A DNA stretch of 64,000 bases, taken from the NCBI RefSeq assembly GCF_019801145.1, contig NZ_JAHVJQ010000010.1:124001-188000 (forward strand), read 5' to 3'. The notes beneath the pieces were generated by a model, which was not told the origin of the DNA, did not search any database, and saw nothing but the letters and a program-made list of their open reading frames with translations. Positions 46,129 to 55,356 of this stretch are shown piece after piece (the first letter of the stretch is position 1; the number at the start of each line of letters is the position of its first letter). The position numbers were made by a program, and so were the translations under genes. Source of the stretch: Leisingera aquaemixtae. Lineage in GTDB: Bacteria > Pseudomonadota > Alphaproteobacteria > Rhodobacterales > Rhodobacteraceae.

Positions 46129-46770
46129 TCAGAAATAGCCCGGGAAAAAAGCCCGGGCCGTGGTCCGGCAGATTTCCACCGCGCCTTCCCGGCTGAACTC
46201 GTCCGGATGGGCGTGAAAATCGGTCCACAGCCCCTCCAGCAGGGACATCATGGCCATGGCCACTTTCTCGGGGTCGCCCAGGGTGCCGCAGGCTTCGCAC
46301 AGCACCCGGCAGCAGCTGCGCACATGGTCATGCAGGGCGGTTCCGCGGGTTTCGATGTAACCGGGCCCCAGCGCCTGCAGATCCGGTTCGGCGCGGAAGG
46401 CAAAGGTCAGCCGGGCGCTGCGCTTGTTGAGCACCGCTTCTGAGAAATCCGTTTCGAACAGCGCCTGCAGGCGGGCGGCGGCATCTTCCGGCGTGCTGAC
46501 CCCTGCGGCAGCCTGGCTGGTGAAGCTCTGCCAGGCGTCATTGTACTGCCGCGTCATGTGGATGGCGAGTTCGCGAATCAGATTGTCCTTGGACTGGAAA
46601 TGCAGGTTGATCATGCCGCGCGACAGCCCGGATTCCTCCTGAATACGGCTGATCGTGGCGCCGCTCACGCCGTGCCGGAGGATTACGCTGGCAGTGGCCT
46701 CCAGCAGGACCTCCCGGTGCAGATCCTTGTCTACCTTCCGCTTTTTCTTGGCTTCTTCGGCACTTGCCAT
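46129..46770 (-). CDS. TetR/BetI-type repressor of the second polyamine locus
   Basis: 213 aa from the ATG at 46768-46770; the frame is open to 46863 but the extra residues are basic leader. The helix-turn-helix reads SGLSRGMINLHFQSKDNLI and the ligand domain ends LEGLWTDFHAHPDEF and FFPGYF. These blocks are nearly the same as in the regulator at 6882-7517, so the two are paralogues. It is divergent from the aminotransferase gene, with two operator-like sites between. Ligand inferred to be a polyamine or a derived aldehyde. Confidence 0.86.
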   Translation of the reverse strand: MASAEEAKKKRKVDKDLHREVLLEATASVILRHGVSGATISRIQEESGLSRGMINLHFQSKDNLIRELAIHMTRQYNDAWQSFTSQAAAGVSTPEDAAARLQALFETDFSEAVLNKRSARLTFAFRAEPDLQALGPGYIETRGTALHDHVRSCCRVLCEACGTLGDPEKVAMAMMSLLEGLWTDFHAHPDEFSREGAVEICRTTARAFFPGYF

Positions 46771-46852
46771 CTGCCCGCCCCTCTTTTTCTTGCCACCGGT
46801 CCGCTGCCTTTCCAGCACCATGCCCGCGTTTGCAACAGATTTCCATCGACAA

Positions 46853-46895
46853 TGAACGATCATTCACTTAAGAATAATGTATGAACGTTCATTCA
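46853..46895. promoter_or_regulatory. Paired TetR operators between tetR and aminotransferase genes
   Basis: TGAACGATCATTCA (46853-46866) and TGAACGTTCATTCA (46882-46895) are the same 14-base site with one change, 29 bases apart. The second contains the perfect 12-base palindrome ATGAACGTTCAT (46881-46892). They cover the start region of both divergent genes and lack any overlap with coding sequence of the aminotransferase. Confidence 0.65.
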
Positions 46896-46925
46896 TGATA
46901 GCAACACTCCGGACAGAGGGCCGAG

Positions 46926-48338
46926 ATGACCAAACTTGGAAACGACTTCGAAAACTTCAAAACCTGGGACAAGGAGAATTACTTCCATCCGTGGGAAGGG
47001 CTGGAAGTCCAGGGCGCCGGAAAAGCCGACAGGACGTTCAGCGAGTACGCCGAAGGCATCTATGTCTACGACGAACACGGCAACAAGGTGATCGACGGCC
47101 CCGGCGGCATGTGGTGCATGCAGCTGGGCTACGGCAACACGGAAATCGCCGATGCGATGGCGGCGCAGGCCCGCAAGATGGCCTATTGCTCGCCCTTCAG
47201 CGAGGCCACATCCGTCAGCGCGGAATTCGCCCATGCCATCGCCGAGCGCGCACCGGGCGACCTCAACCGGGTCTACTTCACCACCGGCGGCTCCACCGCG
47301 GTGGACACCGCCATCCGCTTTGTCCACTTCCGCAACAACCTGCTGGGCAAGCCGTCAAAGAAGCGGATCATCACCCGGGCGCATGCCTATCACGGCGGCA
47401 CCTATCTGACCGCCTCGCTCAGCGGCAAGCCAAGCGAGCGCCAGTGGTTCGACACTGACCAGTCCATTCCGCATTTCCTGCCGGACGTGAACGCCTTCCG
47501 CCGCCCCCAGGGCATGGGCATCGACGCCTTCCTGGATGAAAAGGTGGCGGATCTGGAAAACGCCATTTTGGAATTGGGCGCGGACAATGTCGCCGCCTTT
47601 ATCGCGGAGCCGGTGCTGGGCTCCGGCGGCGTGATCGTGCCGCCTGCGGGCTATCACAGCCGCTGCCTGGAAATCTGCCGCAAGCATGACGTTCTCTACA
47701 TCTCGGATGAGGTCGTCACCGGTTTCGGCCGCCTCGGCCACTGGTTCGCCTCCGAGGAATTGTTCGGCATCACCCCCGACATCATCACCTGCGCCAAGGG
47801 GCTGACCTCGGGCTATGCGCCGATGGGCGCCGCGATTTTCTCCGACCGGCTGTTCCAGGACATCGAGGGCGATGTCTCCAAGGACGTCTATTTCACCAGC
47901 GGCTACACCTATTCCGGCCATCCGGTCTGCGCCGCCGCAGGCCTCAAGAACATCGAGATCTTCGAGCGCGACGGCATCCTGGAACATGTCCGCAAGGTGA
48001 CGCCGCATTTCCAGAAGCGCCTGCATCAGATGCTGGAGCTGCCGCTGATCGCGGATGTGCGCGGCATGGGGCTGGTGGGCTGCATCGAATGCTCGCTGAC
48101 CCGCGACGGCCAGGCCAGCGCCGAGATCGACGCCACCATCGGCGCGGTCATCGACGCCCGTTGCCAGGAACTGGGGCTGATGGTCCGCCCCTACGGCAGC
48201 ATGGCGATCTTCTCGCCGCCGCTGGTGATCACCGAAGCGCAGATCGACACCATGTTCGACATTCTGACCGAAGGCGTTGAGCGCGCCACCCGCGAACTGC
48301 TGGGCCAGGGGCTGGAACTGGAAGCGGAGCGGGCCTGA
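46926..48338 (+). CDS. Class III aminotransferase, probable putrescine/polyamine transaminase
   Basis: 470-aa PLP enzyme; cofactor aspartate in [15 protein letters not shown] and the catalytic lysine in [18 protein letters not shown]. It is a paralogue of 5342-6736 with many identical blocks. It begins a plus-strand operon with a complete ABC transporter, an aldehyde dehydrogenase and a PuuB-like oxidase, which fits deamination of an imported diamine. The start ATG has an AGAGGGCCGAG leader; operators overlap the promoter region. The exact substrate (putrescine, cadaverine, spermidine) is not decided by sequence. Confidence 0.9.
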   Translation: MTKLGNDFENFKTWDKENYFHPWEGLEVQGAGKADRTFSEYAEGIYVYDEHGNKVIDGPGGMWCMQLGYGNTEIADAMAAQARKMAYCSPFSEATSVSAEFAHAIAERAPGDLNRVYFTTGGSTAVDTAIRFVHFRNNLLGKPSKKRIITRAHAYHGGTYLTASLSGKPSERQWFDTDQSIPHFLPDVNAFRRPQGMGIDAFLDEKVADLENAILELGADNVAAFIAEPVLGSGGVIVPPAGYHSRCLEICRKHDVLYISDEVVTGFGRLGHWFASEELFGITPDIITCAKGLTSGYAPMGAAIFSDRLFQDIEGDVSKDVYFTSGYTYSGHPVCAAAGLKNIEIFERDGILEHVRKVTPHFQKRLHQMLELPLIADVRGMGLVGCIECSLTRDGQASAEIDATIGAVIDARCQELGLMVRPYGSMAIFSPPLVITEAQIDTMFDILTEGVERATRELLGQGLELEAERA

Positions 48339-48389
48339 GGCCCGCATCCCAAAAGAGAAGCAAACAGAAACCAAACACGGGAGGGAACC

Positions 48390-49481
48390 ATGAAATCCAA
48401 GCTGACAACCAGTCTGCTGGCCGCAACGACTGCCATCTGGGGCGCCGCCGCTGCGGCGGAGGGCGAACTGGTGATCTACAACTGGAGCGACTACCTGGAC
48501 CCCGCGATCATCGAGGCGTTTGAGGCGGAAACCGGCATCGACGTCACCTATGACACCTATGATTCCAACGCGATGCTGGAAACCAAGGTGCTGGCGGGCA
48601 GCTCCGGCTATGACATCATCGTCCCCTCCTCCACCGGCACCGCGCGGCTGATCTCCGCCGGCGTGCTGCAAAAGATCGACAAGTCGAAGATCCCCAACCT
48701 GCAGCACGTCTGGCCCAAGATCGCCGGCCTGATCGAGACCTTCGATCCCGGCAATGAATACCTGGTGCCCTACAACTGGTGGACATTCGGCATCGCTTAC
48801 AACTCCGGCAAGCTGGCCGAGCGGCTGGGCGCGGATCACCCCAAGTCCTGGGACCTGCTGTTTGATCCGGAAATTTCCGGCAAGCTGGCAGATTGCAGCG
48901 TGATGATCGTGGACTCGCCCATCGACGTGATCGGCGCCGCGCTGATCGACATGGGCCAGGACCCCAACACCAGCGACAAGGACCAGATCACCGCCGCCGG
49001 GGCGCATATTGGCGCCATTCGGGACAATATCGCCCAGATTTCCACCGACGCCATGATCGGCGCCCTGTCCGACGGCGATGCCTGCCTCGGCCTGACCTGG
49101 AGCGGCGACGCCTATTGGGCCGCCGATGGCGCCAAGGAGGCCGGCAATGGCGTCAATCTGGAATACATCATCCCGGAGGAAGGCACCCTGCTGGACTTTG
49201 ACGGCCTGGCCATCCTGGCTGATGCCAAGAACGTGGAAGAGGCGCATGCCTTCCTGAACTACCTGCTGCAGCCTTCGGTGTCGGCGCAGAACGCTAACTT
49301 CATCCGCTACGGCAGCGCCAATCTCACCGCCCAGGCCGAAATCGACCCGGAGCTGACCGGCAATCCCGCCGTCTATCCGACCGAGGCGACGATGGAGATG
49401 CTGACCACCCCGGTGCTGCAGGACCGCAAGACAGAGCGCCTGTACACCCGCACCTGGTCCAAGGTCCGCACCGGCCAGTAA
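48390..49481 (+). CDS. Polyamine ABC transporter substrate-binding protein (PotF-like)
   Basis: 363 aa with a Sec signal peptide (LTTSLLAATTAIWGAAAAAE), then ELVIYNWSDYLDPAIIEAFE, the mature start of putrescine-binding PotF proteins. Family motifs TYDTYDSNAMLETKVL and YNWWTFGIAYN follow. A GGAGGGAACC site precedes the ATG. It lies 51 bases after the aminotransferase gene and is followed by two stem-loops, as often seen for highly expressed binding proteins. Confidence 0.93.
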   Translation: MKSKLTTSLLAATTAIWGAAAAAEGELVIYNWSDYLDPAIIEAFEAETGIDVTYDTYDSNAMLETKVLAGSSGYDIIVPSSTGTARLISAGVLQKIDKSKIPNLQHVWPKIAGLIETFDPGNEYLVPYNWWTFGIAYNSGKLAERLGADHPKSWDLLFDPEISGKLADCSVMIVDSPIDVIGAALIDMGQDPNTSDKDQITAAGAHIGAIRDNIAQISTDAMIGALSDGDACLGLTWSGDAYWAADGAKEAGNGVNLEYIIPEEGTLLDFDGLAILADAKNVEEAHAFLNYLLQPSVSAQNANFIRYGSANLTAQAEIDPELTGNPAVYPTEATMEMLTTPVLQDRKTERLYTRTWSKVRTGQ

Positions 49482-49486
49482 GCCCC

Positions 49487-49538
49487 GGCGCGGCTTCCGA
49501 GCCGCGCCATTCCAGCCCTGCTGCGGCCTGCGGGCCGC
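49487..49538 (+). other. Two stem-loops between binding-protein and ATPase genes
   Basis: GGCGCGGC (49487-49494) pairs perfectly with GCCGCGCC (49501-49508), and GCGGCC (49523-49528) with GGCCGC (49533-49538). They start 5 bases past the binding-protein stop and lack a T run, so they probably protect that mRNA end or attenuate transcription of the rest. Confidence 0.6.
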
Positions 49539-49607
49539 GCATCAATTGCCCTGCCGCAGCGCCCGCTCACACCGCGGCAGGGACTTGCAACTGGGGAGCC
49601 TGTACCA

Positions 49608-50774
49608 ATGAACTTCCATGATCCGGCCAGTGCCGCCGCCGCCGGGACCGAACCCGCCAGTCCGCTGGAACCAGCCCGCCCGCCCTTGATCCGCTTCGAG
49701 AATGTGACCAAGACCTTTGGCAGTTTCACCGCGATCTCGGATCTTAACCTGGAGATCCGGGAACACGAGTTCTTCTCGCTCCTCGGCCCCTCCGGCTGCG
49801 GCAAGACCACGATGATGCGGCTGCTGGCCGGGTTTGAGGAAGTGACCTCGGGACGCATCCTGCTGGACGGCCAGGACCTGACCGGAATCCCGGCGAACCG
49901 GCGCCCGATCAATATGATGTTCCAGTCCTACGCGCTGTTTCCGCATATGTCGGTGGCAAAAAACATCGGCTTCGGGCTCAAACAGGATCGTTGGAAGAAA
50001 CGCGACATCCAGGACCGGGTCGACGAAATGCTGGCGCTGGTGCAGCTCGAAGGCTTCGCCGACCGCAAGCCGCACCAGTTGTCCGGGGGCCAGATGCAGC
50101 GGGTGGCGCTGGCGCGCTCGCTGGCCAAGAAACCCAAGGTGCTGCTGCTGGACGAGCCGCTGGGCGCGCTCGACAAGAAGCTGCGCGAGGAGACCCAGTT
50201 CCAGCTGATGGACGTGCAGGAACGGCTGGGCCTCACCTTCATCATCGTCACCCATGACCAGGACGAGGCAATGACCGTCTCCTCCCGCATCGCGGTGATG
50301 AAGGCGGGAAAGCTGTTGCAAACCGACACCCCCGCGCGAATCTATGAACACCCGGCATCCAGCTATGTCGCTGATTTCATTGGCAACGTGAACCTGATCA
50401 ACATTGAGCTCGCGGGCATGGACGGCGGCCTGGCGCTGGCCCGCTGGGACGGCGGCACCCGGCTGGCGATCCGCCCCCAGCCCGAGGATGTGCTGACCCC
50501 CGGCGCCCGCAAGACGCTGGTGCTGCGTCCCGAGAAGATCCACGTCACCAAAGACCGGCCTGCGGAAGCCCCCAACGTGAACATGGTTGAGGGCACGGTC
50601 GAGGAGATTTCCTACACCGGCAGCGCCTCCACCTTCCTGGTGCGGCTAGACGGCGGCATGCTGATCCGCGCGCAGGAGGCCAACCGGCTCCTGACCTCGC
50701 GCCGCGAGGTTGACTGGAACGACCGGGTCTGGCTCAGCTGGCGCGCAGGCGCCTGCGTGCTGGTGGACGAGTGA
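49608..50774 (+). CDS. Polyamine ABC transporter ATP-binding protein (PotG-like)
   Basis: 388-aa ATPase. Walker A GPSGCGKTT, signature LSGGQMQRVALARSL, Walker B VLLLDEPLGALD and switch VTHDQDEAMT are all intact, with a C-terminal TOBE region (RPEKIHVTKDRPAEAPN). An N-terminal extension of about 25 Pro/Ala-rich residues precedes the ATPase core. It follows the binding-protein gene after the two stem-loops and precedes the permeases by 10 bases. It is the counterpart of 649-1743. Confidence 0.93.
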   Translation: MNFHDPASAAAAGTEPASPLEPARPPLIRFENVTKTFGSFTAISDLNLEIREHEFFSLLGPSGCGKTTMMRLLAGFEEVTSGRILLDGQDLTGIPANRRPINMMFQSYALFPHMSVAKNIGFGLKQDRWKKRDIQDRVDEMLALVQLEGFADRKPHQLSGGQMQRVALARSLAKKPKVLLLDEPLGALDKKLREETQFQLMDVQERLGLTFIIVTHDQDEAMTVSSRIAVMKAGKLLQTDTPARIYEHPASSYVADFIGNVNLINIELAGMDGGLALARWDGGTRLAIRPQPEDVLTPGARKTLVLRPEKIHVTKDRPAEAPNVNMVEGTVEEISYTGSASTFLVRLDGGMLIRAQEANRLLTSRREVDWNDRVWLSWRAGACVLVDE

Positions 50775-50784
50775 GGGCAGCTCC

Positions 50785-51681
50785 ATGCGCACACCCCGCA
50801 AACTTTTGATCCTGACACCCTACCTGTGGCTTGGCCTGTTCTTCTTGGTGCCCTTCCTGATTGTCATCAAGATCGCGCTGTCGGACTCGGTCACTGCCAG
50901 CCCGCCGTATGCCCCCGCCTTCAGCCTGGACGACGGCCTTGCAGGACTGCGCGCGTCCTTCGCGGCGCTTGATTTCGAGAACTTTCTCTGGCTGGCCGAG
51001 GACGGCATCTACCTCAAGGCCTACCTCAACAGCGTCAAGGTCGCCGCCATCGCAACCCTGCTCACCCTGCTGATCGGCTACCCGGTGGCCTATGCCATGG
51101 CCAAGGCGCCGCGGGACTGGCGCAAGACGCTGCTGCTGCTGGTGATCCTGCCGTTCTGGACCAGCTTCCTGATCCGCATCTACGCCTGGATCGGCATCCT
51201 CAAGAACGAGGGCTTCCTGAACCTCGCGCTGATGAAGCTCGGCATCATCGACCAGCCGCTGGCAATCATGCACACCGAACTCGCGGTCTATATCGGCATC
51301 GTCTATTCCTACCTGCCTTTCATGATCCTGCCGCTTTATGCCTCGCTGGAACGGATCGACGGCAAGCTCCTGGAAGCCGCCGAGGACCTCGGCTGCAGCG
51401 CCTTCGCCGCCTTCCGCCAGATCACACTGCCGCTGTCGCTGCCGGGGGTGGTCGCGGGCTGCTTCCTGGTCTTTATCCCGGCGATCGGCGAATTCGTGAT
51501 CCCCGACCTTCTGGGCGGCTCCGGCACGCTGATGATCGGCAAGACCCTGTGGCTGGAGTTCTTCTCCAACCGCGACTGGGGCGTGGCGGCGGCGGTGGCC
51601 ATCGTGCTGCTGACCATTCTGATCGTGCCCATCGTGCTGTTCCAGCGCCACCAGCAGAAACATCAGGAGGAACTGGGATGA
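50785..51681 (+). CDS. Polyamine ABC transporter permease (PotH-like)
   Basis: 298-aa inner-membrane permease; start MRTPRKLLILTPYLWLGLFF at 50785, after a GAGGGC site. About six membrane helices, with ILPFWTSFLIRIYAWIGIL and the loop LEAAEDLGCSAFAAFRQITL. The gene overlaps the partner permease by 4 bases. The frame is open from 50710, inside the ATPase gene, but no start there is supported. Confidence 0.92.
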   Translation: MRTPRKLLILTPYLWLGLFFLVPFLIVIKIALSDSVTASPPYAPAFSLDDGLAGLRASFAALDFENFLWLAEDGIYLKAYLNSVKVAAIATLLTLLIGYPVAYAMAKAPRDWRKTLLLLVILPFWTSFLIRIYAWIGILKNEGFLNLALMKLGIIDQPLAIMHTELAVYIGIVYSYLPFMILPLYASLERIDGKLLEAAEDLGCSAFAAFRQITLPLSLPGVVAGCFLVFIPAIGEFVIPDLLGGSGTLMIGKTLWLEFFSNRDWGVAAAVAIVLLTILIVPIVLFQRHQQKHQEELG

Positions 51682-52499
51682 TCCGCCGCTTCAACATGTT
51701 CAACCTGACCTCGCTGACCTTCGGCCTGGCCTTCCTCTACCTGCCGCTCCTGCTGGTGGTGATCTACTCCTTCAACGACTCCCGCCTGGTCACCGTCTGG
51801 GGCGGCTTCAGCACCAAATGGTACGGCATCGTGCTGAACAACGACGCCTATCTGGAGGCCGCCTGGATCACCCTGCGCATCGCCTTTGTCTCCGCCACGC
51901 TGGCCACGGTTCTGGGCACGCTCAGCGCGGTTGCCATGGTGCGCGCGGGATCCTTTCCGGGCCGCACGCTGTTTTCCGGCATGATCTTCGCGCCTTTGGT
52001 GATGCCGGAGGTGGTGACCGGCCTGTCGCTCCTGTTGCTGTTTGTCGCCATCGGCCTCGACCGCGGCTTCTGGACCATCACCATCGCCCATGCGACCTTT
52101 GCCATGTGCTATGCCTCGGTAGTGATTTCTTCCCGCCTGGCCAGTTTCGACCGGTCGCTGGAGGATGCAGCGCTCGACCTGGGCTGCACCCCATTCTCGG
52201 CCTTCCGCCAAGTGACCCTGCCGGTGATCGCGCCCGCGGTGATCTCGGCCTGGCTGCTGTCCTTCACCCTATCGCTCGATGACCTAGTGATCGCCACCTT
52301 CACCTCCGGTCCCGGCTCCACCACCCTGCCGATGAAGCTCTATTCTTCCGTCCGGCTGGGCGTCTCGCCCGAAATCAACGCGCTTTCGACCATGCTGATC
52401 GGCATCGTCACCGCCGGCGTCATCACCGCCTCGCTGGTCAACCGCCGGCAGGAACGGCGCCGGCAGCAGGACCACCGCGCGGCGGCCGCCGCCGCATGA
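51678..52499 (+). CDS. Polyamine ABC transporter permease (PotI-like)
   Basis: 273-aa inner-membrane permease, ATG at 51678 with an AGGAGG site. Family features are FLYLPLLLVVIYSFNDSRLV, FAPLVMPEVVTGLSLLLLF and the loop LEDAALDLGCTPFSAFRQVT. The C-terminus is basic and glutamine-rich (RRQERRRQQDHRAAAAAA). It overlaps the previous gene by 4 bases and the aldehyde dehydrogenase frame by 4 bases, linking transport and catabolism. Confidence 0.92.
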   Translation: MIRRFNMFNLTSLTFGLAFLYLPLLLVVIYSFNDSRLVTVWGGFSTKWYGIVLNNDAYLEAAWITLRIAFVSATLATVLGTLSAVAMVRAGSFPGRTLFSGMIFAPLVMPEVVTGLSLLLLFVAIGLDRGFWTITIAHATFAMCYASVVISSRLASFDRSLEDAALDLGCTPFSAFRQVTLPVIAPAVISAWLLSFTLSLDDLVIATFTSGPGSTTLPMKLYSSVRLGVSPEINALSTMLIGIVTAGVITASLVNRRQERRRQQDHRAAAAAA

Positions 52500-53956
52500 C
52501 CCGCCCTCAAACCTCAATGGATACGGCAATGCAGTACAACCTGTCCCAGTTCTACATCGGCGGTAGCTGGACCGCCCCCCACGGCAGCGCCTCCGCGGAT
52601 GTGATCAACCCTGCCACGGAACAGTCCCTCGGCCGCCTCGCGCTTGGCAGCGAAGCTGACGTTGATGCCGCCGTGGCCGCGGCCAAGGCTGCGCTGCCCG
52701 GCTTTGCCGCCACCAGCCGCGAGGACCGCATTGCGCTCCTTGAAAGGGTGCTGGAGGTCTACACCGCCCGCGTGGATGATTTCGCAACGGCCATCTCGCT
52801 GGAGATGGGCGCCCCGATCACCATGTCGCGCGAGATGCAGGCGCAAGTCGGCATCGACCACCTGGAGGCCATCATCGCCGATCTAAAGGCGCTCGATTTC
52901 GAGGAAACCCTGCCCAACGGCGACACGCTGGTGCGGATGCCGGCTGGCGTCTGCGGGCTGATCACCCCCTGGAACTGGCCGATCAACCAGATCGTGCTGA
53001 AGGTCGGGCCTGCACTGGCCGCCGGCTGCACAATGGTGCTGAAACCCTCCGAGCTGACGCCGCTGTCAGCGATCCTCTATGCCGAGGTGCTGCACGAGGC
53101 CGGCGTGCCCGCGGGCGTCTTCAACCTGGTCCACGGCGAAGGCCCTGTGGCTGGCGCCGCGCTGTCACGCCACCCGGATGTCGCCCTGATGTCCTTCACC
53201 GGCTCCACCCGCGGCGGCGTCGCGGTGACCCGCGATGCCGCCGAAACCATCAAGAAGGTGGCGCTGGAACTGGGCGGCAAGTCCCCGAACCTGGTCTTTG
53301 CCGACTGCGATCTGGAAACCGCCATCGCCGAAGGGGTGGAGGCCTGTTTCATCAACACCGGCCAAAGCTGCGATGCCGCCACCCGGATGCTGGTCGAGCG
53401 CAGCGTTTACGGCCGCGCGGTGGAACTGGCGCAGGCCAAGGCGGCCGCGATGTCCGTGGGCAACCCGGCAGAACCGGGCAATCACATGGGGCCGCTGTCC
53501 AGCGCTCAGCAGTATGCCCGCGTGCAGGAGATGATCGAAGCCGGTATTGCAGAAGGCGCGCGGCTGGTGGCCGGCGGGCCGGGCAAACCGGACGGCTTCG
53601 AGACCGGTTACTACGCCCAACCCACCGTTTTCGCTGACGTGAACAACGCAATGCGCATCGCGCAGGAGGAGATTTTCGGCCCGGTGCTGGTGATGATCCC
53701 TTTCGGCAACGAGGAAGAGGCCATTGCCATCGCCAATGACACGCCCTACGGCCTGTCGGCCTATGTGCAGACCGGCGACAGCGCCCGCGCAGGCCGCGTT
53801 GCCCGTGCGCTGCACTCGGGCATGGTCAATGTGAACGGTGCCTTCCTTGCTGCGGGTTCCCCCTTCGGCGGGGTCAAGATGTCGGGCATCGGGCGCGAGG
53901 GCGGCCGCGAAGGCATTCTCGAATTCCTCGAAACCAAGGTGATTGCAGCGCCCTGA
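52496..53956 (+). CDS. NAD(P)-dependent aldehyde dehydrogenase of the polyamine operon
   Basis: Up to 486 aa. The catalytic cysteine is in FINTGQSCDAATRMLV and the general-base glutamate in ALELGGKSPNLVF; ITPWNWPINQIVLKVGPALA is the cofactor region. It would oxidise the aminoaldehyde produced by the transaminase or the oxidase. The start could be 52496 (4-base overlap with the permease stop), 52517 or 52529; the last gives MQYNLSQFYIGGSW, closest to family. Complete at the C-terminus. Confidence 0.92.
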   Translation: MTRPQTSMDTAMQYNLSQFYIGGSWTAPHGSASADVINPATEQSLGRLALGSEADVDAAVAAAKAALPGFAATSREDRIALLERVLEVYTARVDDFATAISLEMGAPITMSREMQAQVGIDHLEAIIADLKALDFEETLPNGDTLVRMPAGVCGLITPWNWPINQIVLKVGPALAAGCTMVLKPSELTPLSAILYAEVLHEAGVPAGVFNLVHGEGPVAGAALSRHPDVALMSFTGSTRGGVAVTRDAAETIKKVALELGGKSPNLVFADCDLETAIAEGVEACFINTGQSCDAATRMLVERSVYGRAVELAQAKAAAMSVGNPAEPGNHMGPLSSAQQYARVQEMIEAGIAEGARLVAGGPGKPDGFETGYYAQPTVFADVNNAMRIAQEEIFGPVLVMIPFGNEEEAIAIANDTPYGLSAYVQTGDSARAGRVARALHSGMVNVNGAFLAAGSPFGGVKMSGIGREGGREGILEFLETKVIAAP

Positions 53957-53982
53957 CGGGGCTGACGGAACGGACCAGCGCC

Positions 53983-55338
53983 ATGAAAACTCTCCGCCGA
54001 ATCTACAACGCCCACGCCTACGACACGGAAATCCCGGTCGGCAGCTACTGGGACGCCACGCTGACTGCCGCCCCTGCCTATCCGGCGCTCGACGGCGACC
54101 GGCGCACGGGCGTGGCCATTATCGGCGCGGGCTACACCGGCCTCAGCGCCGCGCTGCATCTGGCCCGCGATCACGGCGAGGCGCCGCTGGTGATCGACGC
54201 TGCCCAGCCCGGCTGGGGTGCGTCGGGGCGCAATGCCGGCTTCTGCGGTTTCGGCGGCGCCAAGCTGGGCGACAGCGCCATCATCCGCCGCTTCGGCGAA
54301 GACGATCTGCGCGCCTTCTACAGCGCCCAGAAAGAAGCCATCGCGCTCGTCCGCGATCTCACCACCGCCGGCGGCATCGCGGCGGAGGCGCAAGAGGACG
54401 GCGAATACTGCCTGGCCCACAGCGCCCGCGCAGCCCGCGCCCTGCCGGACATAGCCGCGCGCCTCAGCCGCTATGCCGGGGTGGACTGCCCGGTGCTGTC
54501 AGCCGCGGAAATGCGGCAGGAGGGCCTGCACGGTGACGGGTTCCACGGCGGGTTTCTGTTGCCCGTGGGCTTTGGCCTGAACCCGGGCAAATACGCCGCC
54601 GGACTGGCCCGCCTGGCGCAGCAGGCCGGCGCCACGATCCACGGCGGCACCCCGGCGCTCTCGGTGCAGGAGCAGCCGGACGGCACCTATACCGTCGAAA
54701 CGCCGTCGGGCCGTATCACAGCGGACCGGCTGGTCGTCGCCAGCAACGGCTACAGCAGCGACAACCTGCCGGACTGGCTGCGCGGGCGCTACCTGCCGGT
54801 GGTGTCGCATATCATGGTGACGCGGCCCCTGACCGAAGCCGAGACACAGGCGCAGGGCTGGACCTCCCGGCGGATCGCCTACGACACCCGCAACCTGCTG
54901 CATTACTTCCGCCTGCTTCCGGACAACCGGGTGCTGTTCGGGATGCGCGGCACCAGCAACATCACCCCCGGCTCCACGCATCAGATGCGGCGCCGGATCC
55001 GCCGCGGTTTCGAAGCGATGTTCCCGGCCCTGGCCCAGGCGGAAACCGCGTATCACTGGAGCGGCCTGGTCTGCCTGACCCGCGGCCTCACCCCCTATGC
55101 CGGGCAAATCGGAGGCTGGCGGCGCGCCTGGACCGGGTTCGGCTATCACGGCGGCGGCGTCGCTATGGCAACCTATACCGGCCGGCTGCTGGCAGGAATC
55201 GCGGCCGGCAAGCCCTGCAGCTCTCCCTTGCCGCAGCTCATGCAGGCGCAGCCGGCAGCCTTTCCCTTCCCGGGTTTCCGCCGCCGCGGCCTGCCGCTTG
55301 CCTACACCTGTTACGGGATCAGGGACCTGCTTGCGTAA
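53983..55338 (+). CDS. FAD-dependent amine oxidoreductase (PuuB-like)
   Basis: 451-aa DAO-fold flavoenzyme. The FAD motif is VAIIGAGYTGLSAALHLA, preceded by SYWDATLTAAPAYPALDGDR, typical of gamma-glutamylputrescine oxidase. WGASGRNAGFCGFGGAKLGD is the conserved flavin-contact block. PuuB oxidises gamma-glutamylputrescine, but no puuA-type synthetase gene is in this operon, so it may act on another N-substituted polyamine or depend on a distant synthetase. Its stop is 18 bases from a convergent gene, with no terminator seen between. Confidence 0.88.
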   Translation: MKTLRRIYNAHAYDTEIPVGSYWDATLTAAPAYPALDGDRRTGVAIIGAGYTGLSAALHLARDHGEAPLVIDAAQPGWGASGRNAGFCGFGGAKLGDSAIIRRFGEDDLRAFYSAQKEAIALVRDLTTAGGIAAEAQEDGEYCLAHSARAARALPDIAARLSRYAGVDCPVLSAAEMRQEGLHGDGFHGGFLLPVGFGLNPGKYAAGLARLAQQAGATIHGGTPALSVQEQPDGTYTVETPSGRITADRLVVASNGYSSDNLPDWLRGRYLPVVSHIMVTRPLTEAETQAQGWTSRRIAYDTRNLLHYFRLLPDNRVLFGMRGTSNITPGSTHQMRRRIRRGFEAMFPALAQAETAYHWSGLVCLTRGLTPYAGQIGGWRRAWTGFGYHGGGVAMATYTGRLLAGIAAGKPCSSPLPQLMQAQPAAFPFPGFRRRGLPLAYTCYGIRDLLA

Positions 55339-55356
55339 CGCCCGGCCCGCTGCCCT

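Noticed and set aside
47355-49247. 630-codon open frame on the minus strand
   Set aside because: It lies antisense to a clear aminotransferase and binding-protein gene. Its protein is rich in Gly/Ala/Asp/His repeats typical of GC-rich shadow frames and has no ribosome site.
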